From contig NZ_RAXT01000027.1 of NCBI RefSeq assembly GCF_003611475.1, positions 1 to 42,400 on the forward strand: DNA of 42,400 nucleotides, in the 5' to 3' direction. Origin of the DNA: Acinetobacter rongchengensis. Its GTDB lineage: Bacteria; Pseudomonadota; Gammaproteobacteria; Pseudomonadales; Moraxellaceae. Shown in pieces: positions 7,830 through 18,400 of this stretch. Below the pieces are notes generated by a model. It saw only the letters and a list, made by a program, of their open reading frames with translations, made no database searches and was not told the origin of the DNA. The translations under genes and the position numbers were made by a program. Each line of letters begins with the position of its first letter. The first letter of the stretch is position 1.

Positions 7830-8679
7830 ATAAACGGACACGTTTCGGCAAATGCTCTTGTTGATAATAGACCGCATGGATGCGCTGCTCATAGATTTCA
7901 ATTTGCTCCTCAAACAATGCCACCAAACGCTTTTGTTTAATGTCTTGATGCACAAGGAATGCAGAGAGGCAGGTTATACCCAATCCATCTAAAGCCATCT
8001 TACGTACAGTTTCACCATTCGATGCTTTAATTTTCGGTTTGACTGTTAGTTTTACGCCATTCACATAGACAGGCCATGTATTTAAATGTGCCACCTTACT
8101 AAAACCAATTTGTGAATGATTGAGAATATCTTGCGGTGTTTTTGGATAGCCATATTTTTCCAAATACTCTGGACTTGCCACAATATATAAACGACTTTTG
8201 CAGAGCAGTCGCGCATGCAAGCTGGAGTCATTCAACTCCCCAAATCGAATCGCAACATCTGTTTTATGTTCTAATAAATCAATAATTTGATCATTACTAT
8301 TCAGCTCAATTTCAATATTTGGATAGCGTTCAACAAACTCGATCATCAATGGCGTAATCACATGTAGAACAAAAGGTGTGGCTGAATCGACCCGAATTAA
8401 ACCTGATGTATCACTGTCCGATTTAAGCAAAGCATCTTCTGCTTCATTCAGATCATTGACAATTTTTCGGGCTTTTTCTAAAAATAATTGCCCTTCTTGC
8501 GTCAATTTTAACTTACGTGTCGTTCGTTCTAATAACGTCACATTGAGTTTGGTTTCAAGGCGTTGCAAAGCTCGACTTACCCCAGATGTGGTCTGCTCCA
8601 AATGCTCCGCAGCAGCAACAATCGAACCACTATCCACAATACTAATAAAAGCCTGTAATTCTTCTAATGTTGATTTCAT
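7789..8679 (-). CDS. LysR-family transcriptional regulator, YafC-like
   Basis: Standard-length LysR protein (296 residues). The N-terminal winged helix-turn-helix contains the family pattern GSIVAAAEHLEQTTSGVSRALQRLE, followed by a periplasmic-binding-like effector domain. It is divergent from a dkgB-like aldo-keto reductase and its MFS partner with 118 nt between, so regulation of that pair is likely. E. coli has the same divergent arrangement, yafC next to dkgB. The 3' end overlaps the lipoprotein gene by 41 bp. Effector unknown. Confidence 0.88.
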   Translation of the reverse strand: MKSTLEELQAFISIVDSGSIVAAAEHLEQTTSGVSRALQRLETKLNVTLLERTTRKLKLTQEGQLFLEKARKIVNDLNEAEDALLKSDSDTSGLIRVDSATPFVLHVITPLMIEFVERYPNIEIELNSNDQIIDLLEHKTDVAIRFGELNDSSLHARLLCKSRLYIVASPEYLEKYGYPKTPQDILNHSQIGFSKVAHLNTWPVYVNGVKLTVKPKIKASNGETVRKMALDGLGITCLSAFLVHQDIKQKRLVALFEEQIEIYEQRIHAVYYQQEHLPKRVRLFIEFLAEKLSKYR

Positions 8680-8797
8680 TTGAATTAATCACTTTTGATT
8701 CTTGACCAAGACGCAACAATATTTTGCATATTTCAATATTTTTAAGCAACAATAAACCCTGCAAAATACACCCAATCTTAAAAATGAAGCACAACTC

Positions 8798-9616
8798 ATG
8801 TCTAAAATTGTTCCTCAATTCGGTGTCGGTACATTCCGTTTAACAGGTCAAACGGTCATTGATTCTGTTAAAAATGCTTTAGAGGTTGGTTATCGTGCTG
8901 TGGACACTGCTCAAATTTATGGCAATGAAGCAGAGGTTGGTCAAGCAATTACACAAAGTAAGGTTGCTCGCCAAGACTTATTCATTACCACGAAAATTTG
9001 GACAGACCACTACAAAGCCGACAAATTGATTCCAAGTTTAAAAGATAGCTTACAAAAACTCGGTACAGATGCTGTGAATCTGACTTTGATTCATTGGCCA
9101 GCACCACAACTTGGAATTTCTGTTGCTGAAATGATGCACAACCTGCTTGAAGCAAAACAGCAAGGCTTAACTGAACATATTGGTATTTCGAATTTCAATA
9201 TTGATTTAACCCAACAAGCTATTGCAGCGGTGGGCTTAGACAATATTGCAACCAATCAAATTGAATTAAGTCCTTATTTGCAAAGCCCTAAGTTAGTAGA
9301 TTTCTTACAATCACAACAGATTGATATCACCTCATATATGACCTTGGCTTATGGCAAAGTACTAAATGATCCTATTTTGTTTGAAATTGCCAAGCATCAT
9401 CAGGCATCTACCGCACAAATTGCTTTGGCATGGGCATTGCAACAAGGTTTTTCAGTGATCCCTTCTTCAACAAAACGTGAAAATCTAATTGCCAATCTCA
9501 AAGCTCAAGACATTCAACTGTCTACTGAAGAAATGCAGATGATTGCTCAACTAGACAGAAATGGACGTGAAGTTGATCCTGAAAACTTAGCGCCTGTTTG
9601 GGATGAATCAAAATGA
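8798..9616 (+). CDS. dkgB: Aldo-keto reductase, DkgB-like
   Basis: NADPH-dependent carbonyl reductase of 272 residues in the 2,5-diketo-D-gluconate reductase B family, which also reduces methylglyoxal and other aldehydes. The catalytic tetrad is visible: D36 and Y41 in [15 protein letters not shown]66 in TTKIW, H99 in LIHWP. The cofactor region [10 protein letters not shown] is near the C-terminus. The start has only a weak upstream GAAG. The last four bases overlap the MFS gene (ATGA), indicating coupled translation. The real substrate cannot be told from sequence. Confidence 0.88.
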   Translation: MSKIVPQFGVGTFRLTGQTVIDSVKNALEVGYRAVDTAQIYGNEAEVGQAITQSKVARQDLFITTKIWTDHYKADKLIPSLKDSLQKLGTDAVNLTLIHWPAPQLGISVAEMMHNLLEAKQQGLTEHIGISNFNIDLTQQAIAAVGLDNIATNQIELSPYLQSPKLVDFLQSQQIDITSYMTLAYGKVLNDPILFEIAKHHQASTAQIALAWALQQGFSVIPSSTKRENLIANLKAQDIQLSTEEMQMIAQLDRNGREVDPENLAPVWDESK

Positions 9617-10806
9617 AAATTAACTTTCCTTTATTGGCTTTAGCCATCGGTGCGTTTGCCATAGGAACCACAGAATTTTCACCGATGGGTTTCTTGCCAC
9701 AAATTGCTGAAAACTTAAATATTTCGATTCCTACAGCAGGTATGCTCATTACTGCCTATGCTTTAGGTGTCATGATTGGCGCACCTATTATGACGTTATG
9801 GTTTGGGCATTTTCCACGCCGTAAAGCACTGATTCTTGCCATGGGTATTTTTACAATTGGTAATATCCTTGCAGCAATTGCACCCAATTATTGGGGGCTA
9901 ATGGGCGCGCGTATGATTACCAGTCTCAATCATGGCGTGTTCTTTGGGATCGGTTCTATTGTTGCAACCAGTGTTGTACCCAAAGACAAACAAGCCAGTG
10001 CTGTAGCGATGATGTTTATGGGCTTAACTATTGCCAATATTGGAGGCGTACCTTTAGCCACATGGGTTGGACAAAACATTGGATGGCGTATGTCTTTTGC
10101 TGCAATTGCGATATTGGGTGTAATCACCATGCTATTCCTATGGAAAGCACTCCCTGAGGGTACTGTAGGACAACGTCCTAACGTAAAAGCCGAGTTAAAA
10201 GTACTGACTCGCATGCCCGTGGTTTTAGCATTGTTGACTACAGTCATGAGTGCAGGTGCAATGTTTACGCTATACACTTACATTGCTCCAAGTTTGCAAA
10301 ACATTACCCATGCAAGCCCGACATTTATCACGCTCATGTTGGTTTTGATTGGTATTGGTTTCTCTATAGGTAATCATTTAGGCGGAAAATTTGCAGACTT
10401 ATCACTCACCAAAACACTCACAACATTCTTAGTGCTGTTAATGGTGATGATGCTGCTATTCCCAATTTTAGCAAAAACTCAAATCGGCGCAGCTTTGGCA
10501 TTGCTGGTTTGGGGTGCAGCAGCCTTTGCCGTTGTTCCACCGCTTCAAATGCGCGTCATGTCTGTGGCACATGAAGCGCCTGGATTGGCATCTTCTGTCA
10601 ATATTGGTGCATTTAATTTAGGTAATGCTGTAGGTGCAGCAGCAGGTGGTGCTGTATTGAGTATGGGCATGAGCTACGCTGCTGTTTCAATCACAGGTTC
10701 ACTACTCACGGCATTAGGTTTGGTTTTAGTGTTAATTCAAATGAAGATGACTCAAGCCACTACAGCCTCTGTCACTACTGTTAAGTCTGTAGAAATCACA
10801 CATTAA
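9613..10806 (+). CDS. MFS efflux transporter, YdhP/AraJ-like
   Basis: Major facilitator permease of 397 residues with about 12 hydrophobic segments. The start region [15 protein letters not shown] is characteristic of the YdhP/AraJ/NepI branch of 12-helix drug or sugar exporters. The loop 2-3 motif is present as GHFPRRKAL. The start overlaps the dkgB stop (ATGA), so reductase and exporter are made together, and the LysR regulator upstream probably controls both. The substrate is unknown; exporting a reduced product or toxic carbonyl is only a guess from the pairing. Confidence 0.85.
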   Translation: MKINFPLLALAIGAFAIGTTEFSPMGFLPQIAENLNISIPTAGMLITAYALGVMIGAPIMTLWFGHFPRRKALILAMGIFTIGNILAAIAPNYWGLMGARMITSLNHGVFFGIGSIVATSVVPKDKQASAVAMMFMGLTIANIGGVPLATWVGQNIGWRMSFAAIAILGVITMLFLWKALPEGTVGQRPNVKAELKVLTRMPVVLALLTTVMSAGAMFTLYTYIAPSLQNITHASPTFITLMLVLIGIGFSIGNHLGGKFADLSLTKTLTTFLVLLMVMMLLFPILAKTQIGAALALLVWGAAAFAVVPPLQMRVMSVAHEAPGLASSVNIGAFNLGNAVGAAAGGAVLSMGMSYAAVSITGSLLTALGLVLVLIQMKMTQATTASVTTVKSVEITH

Positions 10807-10831
10807 TAGCCAATATAAAGCGCTACTCTCC

Positions 10832-10861
10832 AACCCATCTTGTTGACCAAGATGGGTTTTT
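10832..10861. terminator. Intrinsic terminator between the MFS gene and the START-domain gene
   Basis: AACCCATCTTG, loop TTGAC, CAAGATGGGTT then further Ts: an 11-bp perfect stem. It serves the plus-strand dkgB-MFS transcript and possibly the convergent minus-strand gene. Confidence 0.85.
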
Positions 10862-10866
10862 AAATT

Positions 10867-11517
10867 TTATTTTAAAATATCTGGTAAAACAGGTGCTTTC
10901 GTCTTTTTTGCCAACTCTACTTTCATCCGCTGCAACATTTGATAGGGTTGTTGTTCGACCAAAAGATTGGTCACACTGGCTGGAATAGACCCTTCTGGAT
11001 TGGCATGCCCAGTGGTCGACACTTTCACCTGATTCGCACCTAACTTTTGAAAGGTCCAATCACCAAAGTAATCTTTTAAACGAATATAATTGGGATTAAG
11101 TGGTTTACCCTGCTGAATTGCCGTATTTTTAATGCTAATGGTGCCATTGGCGTCTTTAGACATTTTCCCCTTCACCACCATATCTCGGTCTTTTAAAGGA
11201 AATGGAAAATCTAACACCATATAAATCGTAAATTCCCCTTTTCTATCATCACGAGATAAAATTTCAGCCTTGGCAACATTCGGTACCCATTTGGGTGTGT
11301 TATTCACATCCAAAATTAAAGTCACAGCTTTTTCAATAGGCACATCAAATACTGTTTCAGCCCTATACGATAAAACTGAGTTATTGGCATCTTTATATGT
11401 CCAAACCTTAATATTATTTTTATTAAGACTTAATTTAGCATTGCTTGGCAAAGCTGCTTGTGCAGTTAGGCTCAAAGCACTAACTGCACAAGTAAGTAAC
11501 ATCATTATTTTTTTCAT
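10867..11517 (-). CDS. Exported START-domain (lipid-transfer-like) protein
   Basis: A 216-residue protein with a signal peptide (MKKIMM to about AQAALP). The mature part reads as a START/polyketide-cyclase fold: KVWTYKDANNSVLSYRAETVFD near the start, then the D-x-P-x-W-V signature DVNNTPKWVPNVAKAE and DFPFPLKDRDMVVKG in the middle, and a C-terminal helix. Such exported proteins may bind lipids in the periplasm; the ligand is unknown. The start has only an AT-rich weak ribosome binding site. It follows dapB by 58 nt on the same strand and could share its transcript. Confidence 0.75.
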   Translation of the reverse strand: MKKIMMLLTCAVSALSLTAQAALPSNAKLSLNKNNIKVWTYKDANNSVLSYRAETVFDVPIEKAVTLILDVNNTPKWVPNVAKAEILSRDDRKGEFTIYMVLDFPFPLKDRDMVVKGKMSKDANGTISIKNTAIQQGKPLNPNYIRLKDYFGDWTFQKLGANQVKVSTTGHANPEGSIPASVTNLLVEQQPYQMLQRMKVELAKKTKAPVLPDILK

Positions 11518-11575
11518 TTTTTAATTTTCAAAAAATTGAGTCATTATTCTGATTTTATAGAAATACGCTTTACAC

Positions 11576-12400
<825 letters not shown>

Positions 12401-12681
12401 CTAAAACTAAATTTGAGAATTGCCACTACTATAACAAAACTCAGTTTTAAGACTAGGTTTCATGTTTAAAAATCGCATGAAGTTTTTTTATTTCAATAAA
12501 AACCATAGCTTATGATTTAGCCATTTTGAGCTGAATGGTGAAATAGATTAATTTATTGAAATACATCGGTAAAATTTTGAAATAATAATTCATCACCTTG
12601 TCACTTTTTCATCAAAGTGCAAAAAATACACAGCAGACTACTGCCACGAATGAAAATAACAGTGATTATAAGGAGATCAAT

Positions 12682-12882
12682 ATGCATTCGAATAAAATGG
12701 CTTTCGTAATAGTGATGGGCATAGCAATGGCATTTTCACAGGCTTGGGCCGCTGACTCAGCACCAGTAATGACACCAGCGCCAACTGAAGAAAAAACTAC
12801 CCTACAAACAGATTCAAACACTTCAACAGAACCACCCGTAGAAGTGAAAATTGAAGATATTGATGCACCTATTTTGGAATAA
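12682..12882 (+). CDS. Tiny acidic exported protein, unknown function (66 aa)
   Basis: A 66-residue product with a signal peptide (MHSNKMAFVIVMG to SQAWAA) and a mature part of about 42 residues that is Pro/Thr-rich and strongly acidic, ending EDIDAPILE. No cysteine or recognised domain. The longer open frame from 12598 is rejected because AGGAG lies 7 nt before the ATG at 12682 and the signal peptide begins there. A perfect 12-bp terminator hairpin follows. It resembles the 65-residue protein at 13292 in size, signal peptide, composition and an IDA-P segment, so the two may be diverged paralogues. Confidence 0.7.
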   Translation: MHSNKMAFVIVMGIAMAFSQAWAADSAPVMTPAPTEEKTTLQTDSNTSTEPPVEVKIEDIDAPILE

Positions 12883-12900
12883 TCGATAGTTCATGTACAA

Positions 12901-12938
12901 ATTAAAGAGATATTTAAGCTATCTCTTTAATTCTTTTA
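12901..12938 (+). terminator. Terminator after the 66-aa exported protein gene
   Basis: ATTAAAGAGATA (12901-12912), a 7-nt loop, TATCTCTTTAAT (12920-12931), then TCTTTTA. The stem is perfect but AT-rich. Confidence 0.65.
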
Positions 12939-13291
12939 TAAAGTTAAAATTAAAATAAATCCTAGATATTAAAACTCATACTTATTCAAAAAATAATATC
13001 AAATAAGAAACTACACCAATTTTTGAAATTAACTGAATATAATGAAATTACTTTCTACTTTTTTTATCAAGCAAATATAATTCAATGTTGTAATCGCGTT
13101 AGGCGACGCGGAGGTATAGGACGTACTTCTCGCCCAACCAAGGATTTTTGTAACTCTTAGGAGATATATCTCTCATCCATTAAAAGTTAAACATTGCCTA
13201 CACAAATTCATCTAAGTTTTTCAATGTAATGTGGGGCAATACATGCTTTTATCATTACATTCTTTCTTTAATTTTTGTAGGTTGATATTAA
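12939..13291. other. Non-coding stretch with a GC-rich hairpin of unknown nature
   Basis: Mostly AT-rich. An island at about 13095-13140 is near 60% G+C and folds as GGCGA-(CGCG bulge)-GAGGTA-loop-TACTTC-TCGCC (13102-13134). On the minus strand the same island is an open frame of 25 codons (13176-13099) without a ribosome binding site, perhaps a gene scrap. A 12-bp palindrome GAGATATATCTC lies at 13161-13172. Just before the next gene, 9-bp arms AATGTAATG/CATTACATT (13223-13231 and 13253-13261) could fold in its leader. No function assigned. Confidence 0.4.
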
Positions 13292-13489
13292 ATGCGTTTA
13301 ATTAAAATGACTTTGGGTTTTATTCTAGCCATTCACCTCAATCATTCATGGGCTGAAGATACGCAAGTAAAATCATCAACAGATACAAAGGCAACCATAC
13401 CACAGCCCACACCACAAGATGATGACGAAATTGATGCTGCTCCAGACAATACCGATTTGATAGATGCGGAAAACGTTGAAAATAAATAA
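13292..13489 (+). CDS. Tiny acidic exported protein, unknown function (65 aa)
   Basis: A 65-residue product with a signal peptide (MRLIKMTLGFILAIHLNHSWA) and a mature part of about 44 residues dominated by Asp, Glu, Thr and Pro, including DDDEIDAAPD. No cysteines and no known domain. A TAGGTTGA element precedes the ATG by about 10 nt. It is similar in plan to the 66-residue protein at 12682. Both lie on the plus strand in the gap between minus-strand dnaJ and dapB. It ends at a strong shared terminator with dnaJ. Confidence 0.65.
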   Translation: MRLIKMTLGFILAIHLNHSWAEDTQVKSSTDTKATIPQPTPQDDDEIDAAPDNTDLIDAENVENK

Positions 13490-13498
13490 ACCAATAAA

Positions 13499-13527
13499 AA
13501 AGGGAGATATGAAACATATCTCCCTTT
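13499..13527. terminator. Bidirectional terminator between the 65-aa gene and dnaJ
   Basis: AAAGGGAGATATG, loop AAA, CATATCTCCCTTT: a perfect 13-bp stem flanked by A and T runs, serving both converging genes. Confidence 0.85.
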
Positions 13528-13546
13528 AATTTATACAATCAATTAC

Positions 13547-14659
13547 TTAGTCAAATAAACGATCAAAGAATGATTTTTTCTTAGGTGACGACTTACTGTC
13601 TTCTCCATCCATCGTGACTTGAAGTTCTTTCAATAATTCACGTTGACGTGCAGTTAAATGTACTGGCGTTTCTACTACGATACGGCAAAGTAAATCACCT
13701 TGCATACTGCTACGCACAGGTTTCACACCTTTACCACGCAGACGGAACATTTTGCCTGTTTGAGTCCCTTCAGGTACTTTTAAATTCACACGACCATCTA
13801 AAGTCGGAATCTCAAGTTCTTTACCCAAAGCAGCATCTGCAATACTTACAGGGACATCCATATACAAATCAGCGCCATCACGTTGGAAAATTTCGTGTTC
13901 ACGAACAACCACTTCTACATATAAGTCGCCTGATTGACCATCACGAATCGCTTCACCTTTACCTGTTAAACGAACGCGATCACCATTGTCCACACCAGCA
14001 GGAATAGTGACTTCAAGGGTTTGTTGACGATCTGTTACACCTGAACCATGACACTTCGTACATGGGTTCTTAATAATTTTGCCTTGTCCACGACAAGTAC
14101 TACATGTTTGCTGAACAGAGAAGAAACCTTGTTGCATACGCACTTGACCTGCGCCATGACAAGTCTTACACGTTTCTACATCATTTGGATTTTTTGAACC
14201 TTTACCATCACATACATCACACGGTGCAGGAGCAGTAAAAGTAATGGTCTTTTTAACCCCTTTAACTGCTTCTTCAAGGCTTAATTCCATCACATAACGT
14301 AGGTCAGAGCCACGGCGTGCACGTTGTTGACCTCGACCACCACCACCAAAAGCACCACCAAAAATATCACCAAACTGGCTAAAAATGTCTTCGGCGCTGA
14401 ATCCTCCACCGAAGCCACCACCACCCATACCACCTTCAAAAGCATTGTGCCCCATACGGTCGTACATGCTGCGTTTTTCACCATCAGATAGAATTTCATA
14501 AGCTTCCGAAGCTTCTTTGAATTTTTCTTCAGCTTCTGAATTATCTGGGTTACGATCTGGATGATATTTCATCGCCAACTTACGGTAGGCTTTTTTAATT
14601 TCATCATCACTAGCGGTCTTAGTAACACCTAAAACCTCATAATAATCACGTTTAGCCAT
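13547..14659 (-). CDS. dnaJ: Chaperone protein DnaJ
   Basis: Hsp40 co-chaperone that stimulates DnaK ATPase and delivers substrates. The 370-residue protein has, in order, the J domain with HPD at 33-35, a Gly/Phe-rich linker, a zinc-binding domain with four CxxCxGxG-type repeats ([32 protein letters not shown]) and the C-terminal substrate-binding domains. The frame extends 14 codons upstream, but the ATG at 14659 gives the canonical [12 protein letters not shown] start; GGAG lies about 11 nt before it. dnaK is not in this window, so the dnaK-dnaJ pairing of many bacteria is broken here. Confidence 0.97.
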   Translation of the reverse strand: MAKRDYYEVLGVTKTASDDEIKKAYRKLAMKYHPDRNPDNSEAEEKFKEASEAYEILSDGEKRSMYDRMGHNAFEGGMGGGGFGGGFSAEDIFSQFGDIFGGAFGGGGRGQQRARRGSDLRYVMELSLEEAVKGVKKTITFTAPAPCDVCDGKGSKNPNDVETCKTCHGAGQVRMQQGFFSVQQTCSTCRGQGKIIKNPCTKCHGSGVTDRQQTLEVTIPAGVDNGDRVRLTGKGEAIRDGQSGDLYVEVVVREHEIFQRDGADLYMDVPVSIADAALGKELEIPTLDGRVNLKVPEGTQTGKMFRLRGKGVKPVRSSMQGDLLCRIVVETPVHLTARQRELLKELQVTMDGEDSKSSPKKKSFFDRLFD

Positions 14660-14751
14660 GTTTGGCGATGCTCCACAAAATTTGACAATATTTCTATGCA
14701 AACTTAATTGGGGGCATTAATTCTTTTTACAAGTTTGAATTTTAGATTTTT

Positions 14752-15129
14752 TTAAAATACTGCTTTTTTCTGTAAGTATTTAGTAAAACCTTTGAGCCAC
14801 GCATTCAATAGAAATAACCATGCAATTGCGCTAAACACAACACCTGCAACCGTACATGCTTTAACCCAAATGAAACTATCCCAATAAAAAAAGATCAGCG
14901 GAATAAACCAAAGCGCTGCAAAAAGTGCAAGCATTAAAAAAATCACAGCATTACGCATCACCCATAATGCTTGAGCGTGCATCCATACTTCTACATCATT
15001 CGCTATGCTTACTTTTCGGGCTAACCAGTAAGCAAGTACAGCCGTAACCACCGTAAATAATGCAAGAAACATGAATATATAAGAACTCGTTATATAACGA
15101 CGCTGCTTTTCTAAATTGTCTTGCCCCAT
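14752..15129 (-). CDS. Small membrane protein of unknown function
   Basis: About 125 residues, with three hydrophobic segments (roughly 17-40, 60-82 and 90-112) and a basic C-terminus ending YLQKKAVF. The layout resembles small Tic20/DUF4870-type membrane proteins, but I cannot confirm the family. The frame is open for 39 more codons upstream. I chose the ATG at 15129, which gives a polar N-terminus (MGQDNLEKQRRY) and has GAGG about 12 nt upstream. It lies between the RND permease and dnaJ on the same strand and could be read from either transcript. Confidence 0.6.
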   Translation of the reverse strand: MGQDNLEKQRRYITSSYIFMFLALFTVVTAVLAYWLARKVSIANDVEVWMHAQALWVMRNAVIFLMLALFAALWFIPLIFFYWDSFIWVKACTVAGVVFSAIAWLFLLNAWLKGFTKYLQKKAVF

Positions 15130-15263
15130 GGGTGTTTCTAACCTCAAATCCACTGCATATCCCTTTATTTCTAATGCAATGAAATTTCCTATGTTATTTC
15201 TATAAAGATTAAGTGCTACTATATTAAAATTTTTAATATTTCGCACCTAATATTCACAAAATT

Positions 15264-18200
15264 TTATAGATTATGCACACTTTTTTTAACCTTAAACCAT
15301 GTTGCGTACAATGCTGGTAGGAAAAATAAAGTTAAAAGTGTCGCAATAATCAATCCTCCCATAATTGCCACAGCCATTGGCCCGAAGAAAATACTGCGTG
15401 AGAGTGGAATCATAGCTAACACAGCAGCCAATGCCGTTAGAATAATTGGACGAGCTCGACGTACAGTCGCATCTAAAATCGCATCCCACGGCTGATGACC
15501 AGCTTGAATGTCCTGCTCAATCTGATCAATTAAGATGAGCGAGTTACGCATAATCATTCCAGACAAGGCAATCGTTCCAAGCATTGCTACAAAGCCAAAG
15601 GGTTTATTGAAGATGAGTAAGAATAAAACCACACCGATTAAACCCAATGGCGCTGTCAAAAACACAATAAATGAACGTGAAATACTTTTCAGTTGAATCA
15701 TCAATAATGTAAATACAACTGCAAGGAATAAAGGCATACCAGCATTAACTGAAGTTTGTCCTTTGGCAGACTCCTCAACTGTTCCTCCGACTTCCACCAA
15801 ATAACCACTCGGTAATGTTTCACGAATTTGCGCTATCTTTTCAGCCATTTCGTTGACTACAGTTGCAGGTTGTAACTTGGTTCGAATATCACCACGTACT
15901 GTAATCGTTGGTAGGCGGTTACGATGCCAAATCAAGCCATCCTCAAATTTATACTCAATTTGAGCAATTTGCGCGAGCGGTACGGTACTTCCCTTACTGG
16001 TTGGCACGGCTAAACTGGATAAAGAAGCCACATCAACACGTTCAGCTTGATCACCGCGAATACGGATATCAATCAACTCACGTTTTTCACGATATTGGTT
16101 AATGATTACCCCGGTCAAAGAGCTATTCAAGAAGTTCGCTAAATCTTCAGACGTCACACCCATTTGACGTGCACGATCTTGATCAATATTCAGTGAAATA
16201 ATTTTACTTTGTTCCCCCCAATCCAAATGCACATTGGTGGTATTTGGGTTTTCACTCAATAATTTTGCAACGTGCTGTGCCTGTTGGCGCACAATGCTCA
16301 CATCTTCCCCAGATACTCGATACTGCAATGGATAACCTACAGGTGGACCATTTTCTAACAATGACACACGTGTGCGAACTTGCGGTAATAATTGACGAAT
16401 TTGTGTATCTAAAGATTTACGAATTTGATCACGATCATCCAATGACGAAGCCAAAACCACAAATTGTGCAAAACTGGCTTGAGGCATTTGCTGATCTAAA
16501 GGTAAATAGAAACGTGGTGAACCTGTACCCACATAAGCCACATAATTATCAATCCCTTTTTGTTGAGATAAAAATTTCTCAACTTTTTTAACCGCATTCT
16601 CTGTTGCTGTTAAAGAAGCACCTTCTTCTAATTTTAAATCAACCAAAATCTCAGCACGATTTGACGCTGGGAAAAACTGTTGAGGTACAAATTTAAACAT
16701 TGCTACAGACAGTACAAAAATACCCACTGTGATCGCGATGACTGTTTTACGATAAGTCACACACCAATTGACCATTTTTCTAAAGCTTTGATACATCTTA
16801 CTTTGGTATGGATCGAAGTGTTCACCCGCATGATGAATAACGGCTTGTGGTTCAGGTTGTTGACGTAATCTGGCCCATAAACGGACATACCACGCTGCTT
16901 TGTGTGCAGTCTTGGTAAAATCTGGCAGTAATTTGTCTCCCAAATAAGGCACAAAAACAACGGCGGCAATCCATGACACAACCAAGGCAAGCGTAACAAC
17001 TTGGAAAATTGAACGCGTATACTCTCCTGTACTCGACGCTGCAGTCGCAATCGGTAAAAAGCCTGCAGCAGTAATCAGCGTTCCCGTCAGCATTGGAAAT
17101 GCTGTGGTTTTCCATGCAAAACCTGCCGCTTGCATTCGGCTATAGCCTTGCTCCATTTTTATCGCCATCATTTCAACGGCGATAATAGCGTCATCCACCA
17201 ATAAACCTAAGGCAAGAATCAAAGCACCTAATGAAATTTTATGTAAGCCCACATCAAATAAGTTCATTCCTGCAAAGGTCATGGCCAAAACCAGTGGAAT
17301 AGAAAAAGCAACCACTAAACCTGTACGGAAACCTAAAGAGAAAAAGCTCACAAGTAGTACAATAATTACCGCTTCAGCCAAAACTTTTACAAATTCATGA
17401 ATACTGCGTTGTACTGCAACAGGCTGATCTGAAACCTTTTTCAGCTCCATACCTAAAGGTAAGGTTTTTTGTAATTTTTGGAATTCAGTTTCTAAATTTT
17501 TTCCAAGCGCAATGATGTCACCACCTTTACGCATCGATACAGCAAGTCCAATCCCATTTTCACCCATAAAACGCATACGTGGCTGAGCAGGATCACTAAA
17601 ACCGCGATAGACCTCTGCAACATCACCCAATTGAATGGTTTTATCACCAACCAATAGCGGCATTTTTTTCAAATCATCTACATTTTGTAGCGCACCACTC
17701 ACTCGAACTTGGATGCGATCGGTACCTGTTTCAAAGAAACCTGCACTGGTAATACTGTTTTGTTTAGCTAACGCTTCTTGAATTGCCGTAACAGGAACCC
17801 CCATTTGTACGGCTTTGGTATTGGACAGTTCAATCCAAATTTTTTGATCTTGTAAGCCAACTAAGTTGACTTTACTCACATCTTTGACGCGTTGTAGCTG
17901 TAACTGTAAGCGGTCTGCATATTCTTTAAGTGTGGCGTAATCAAAATCATTGCCTGTTAATACATAAATATTACCGAAGGTATCGCCAAACTCATCATTA
18001 AAAAAGGGGCCTTGTACACCTGAAGGAAATTGTTGTTTGATATCTCCAATTTTTTTACGCACTTGATACCAAACATCAGGAAGCTGGCTCGATTTTAATG
18101 AGTCTTTTGCCATGAACATGACCATCGACTCACCCGGACGTGAGTAGGCCATAATCTTTTCGTATTGGCCTGTACTCATCAGCTCTTTTTCAATTTTATC

Positions 18201-18398
18201 GGTCACTTGTAGTGAAACTTCTTGTGCTGTCGCACCCGGCCAATAAGTCTGAACCACCATCACTTTAAAGGTAAATGGTGGATCTTCACTTTGTGATAAT
18301 TTTGAATAGGAATAAGCGCCCACGATTCCCATTAAAATCATAAAATAAAGAACCAAGCCTTTATTTTTTAATGCCCATTCTGAAAGGTTAAAGTTCAT
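15264..18398 (-). CDS. RND efflux pump permease (AcrB-type, HAE1 family)
   Basis: Inner-membrane proton-driven exporter of 1044 residues, of normal length. One helix at the N-terminus is followed by the large periplasmic loop beginning SEDPPFTFKVMVVQTYWPGA. The TM4 proton-relay motif is GLLVDDAIIAVE with paired aspartates. A second half repeats the plan, ending with the helices around residues 850-1040. AGGAGG just upstream overlaps the end of the adaptor gene, 2 nt away, so the two are translated together. No outer-membrane channel gene is nearby; it probably borrows a TolC-type protein. It may correspond to one of the minor RND systems of Acinetobacter such as ArpB, but I cannot confirm which. 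Confidence 0.92.
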   Translation of the reverse strand: MNFNLSEWALKNKGLVLYFMILMGIVGAYSYSKLSQSEDPPFTFKVMVVQTYWPGATAQEVSLQVTDKIEKELMSTGQYEKIMAYSRPGESMVMFMAKDSLKSSQLPDVWYQVRKKIGDIKQQFPSGVQGPFFNDEFGDTFGNIYVLTGNDFDYATLKEYADRLQLQLQRVKDVSKVNLVGLQDQKIWIELSNTKAVQMGVPVTAIQEALAKQNSITSAGFFETGTDRIQVRVSGALQNVDDLKKMPLLVGDKTIQLGDVAEVYRGFSDPAQPRMRFMGENGIGLAVSMRKGGDIIALGKNLETEFQKLQKTLPLGMELKKVSDQPVAVQRSIHEFVKVLAEAVIIVLLVSFFSLGFRTGLVVAFSIPLVLAMTFAGMNLFDVGLHKISLGALILALGLLVDDAIIAVEMMAIKMEQGYSRMQAAGFAWKTTAFPMLTGTLITAAGFLPIATAASSTGEYTRSIFQVVTLALVVSWIAAVVFVPYLGDKLLPDFTKTAHKAAWYVRLWARLRQQPEPQAVIHHAGEHFDPYQSKMYQSFRKMVNWCVTYRKTVIAITVGIFVLSVAMFKFVPQQFFPASNRAEILVDLKLEEGASLTATENAVKKVEKFLSQQKGIDNYVAYVGTGSPRFYLPLDQQMPQASFAQFVVLASSLDDRDQIRKSLDTQIRQLLPQVRTRVSLLENGPPVGYPLQYRVSGEDVSIVRQQAQHVAKLLSENPNTTNVHLDWGEQSKIISLNIDQDRARQMGVTSEDLANFLNSSLTGVIINQYREKRELIDIRIRGDQAERVDVASLSSLAVPTSKGSTVPLAQIAQIEYKFEDGLIWHRNRLPTITVRGDIRTKLQPATVVNEMAEKIAQIRETLPSGYLVEVGGTVEESAKGQTSVNAGMPLFLAVVFTLLMIQLKSISRSFIVFLTAPLGLIGVVLFLLIFNKPFGFVAMLGTIALSGMIMRNSLILIDQIEQDIQAGHQPWDAILDATVRRARPIILTALAAVLAMIPLSRSIFFGPMAVAIMGGLIIATLLTLFFLPALYATWFKVKKSVHNL

Positions 18399-18400
18399 GC

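Noticed and set aside
8680..8797. A TTGACC-N17-TGCATA promoter and LysR T-N11-A site before dkgB
   Set aside because: The -10 match is poor and AT-rich sequence gives many T-N11-A matches; not specific enough to report.
12598..12681. A 28-codon extension of the 66-aa exported protein
   Set aside because: It would bury the signal peptide; AGGAG sits directly before the ATG at 12682.
13099..13176. A 25-codon minus-strand gene in the GC-rich island
   Set aside because: No ribosome binding site and very short; kept only as part of an unexplained element, not as a gene.
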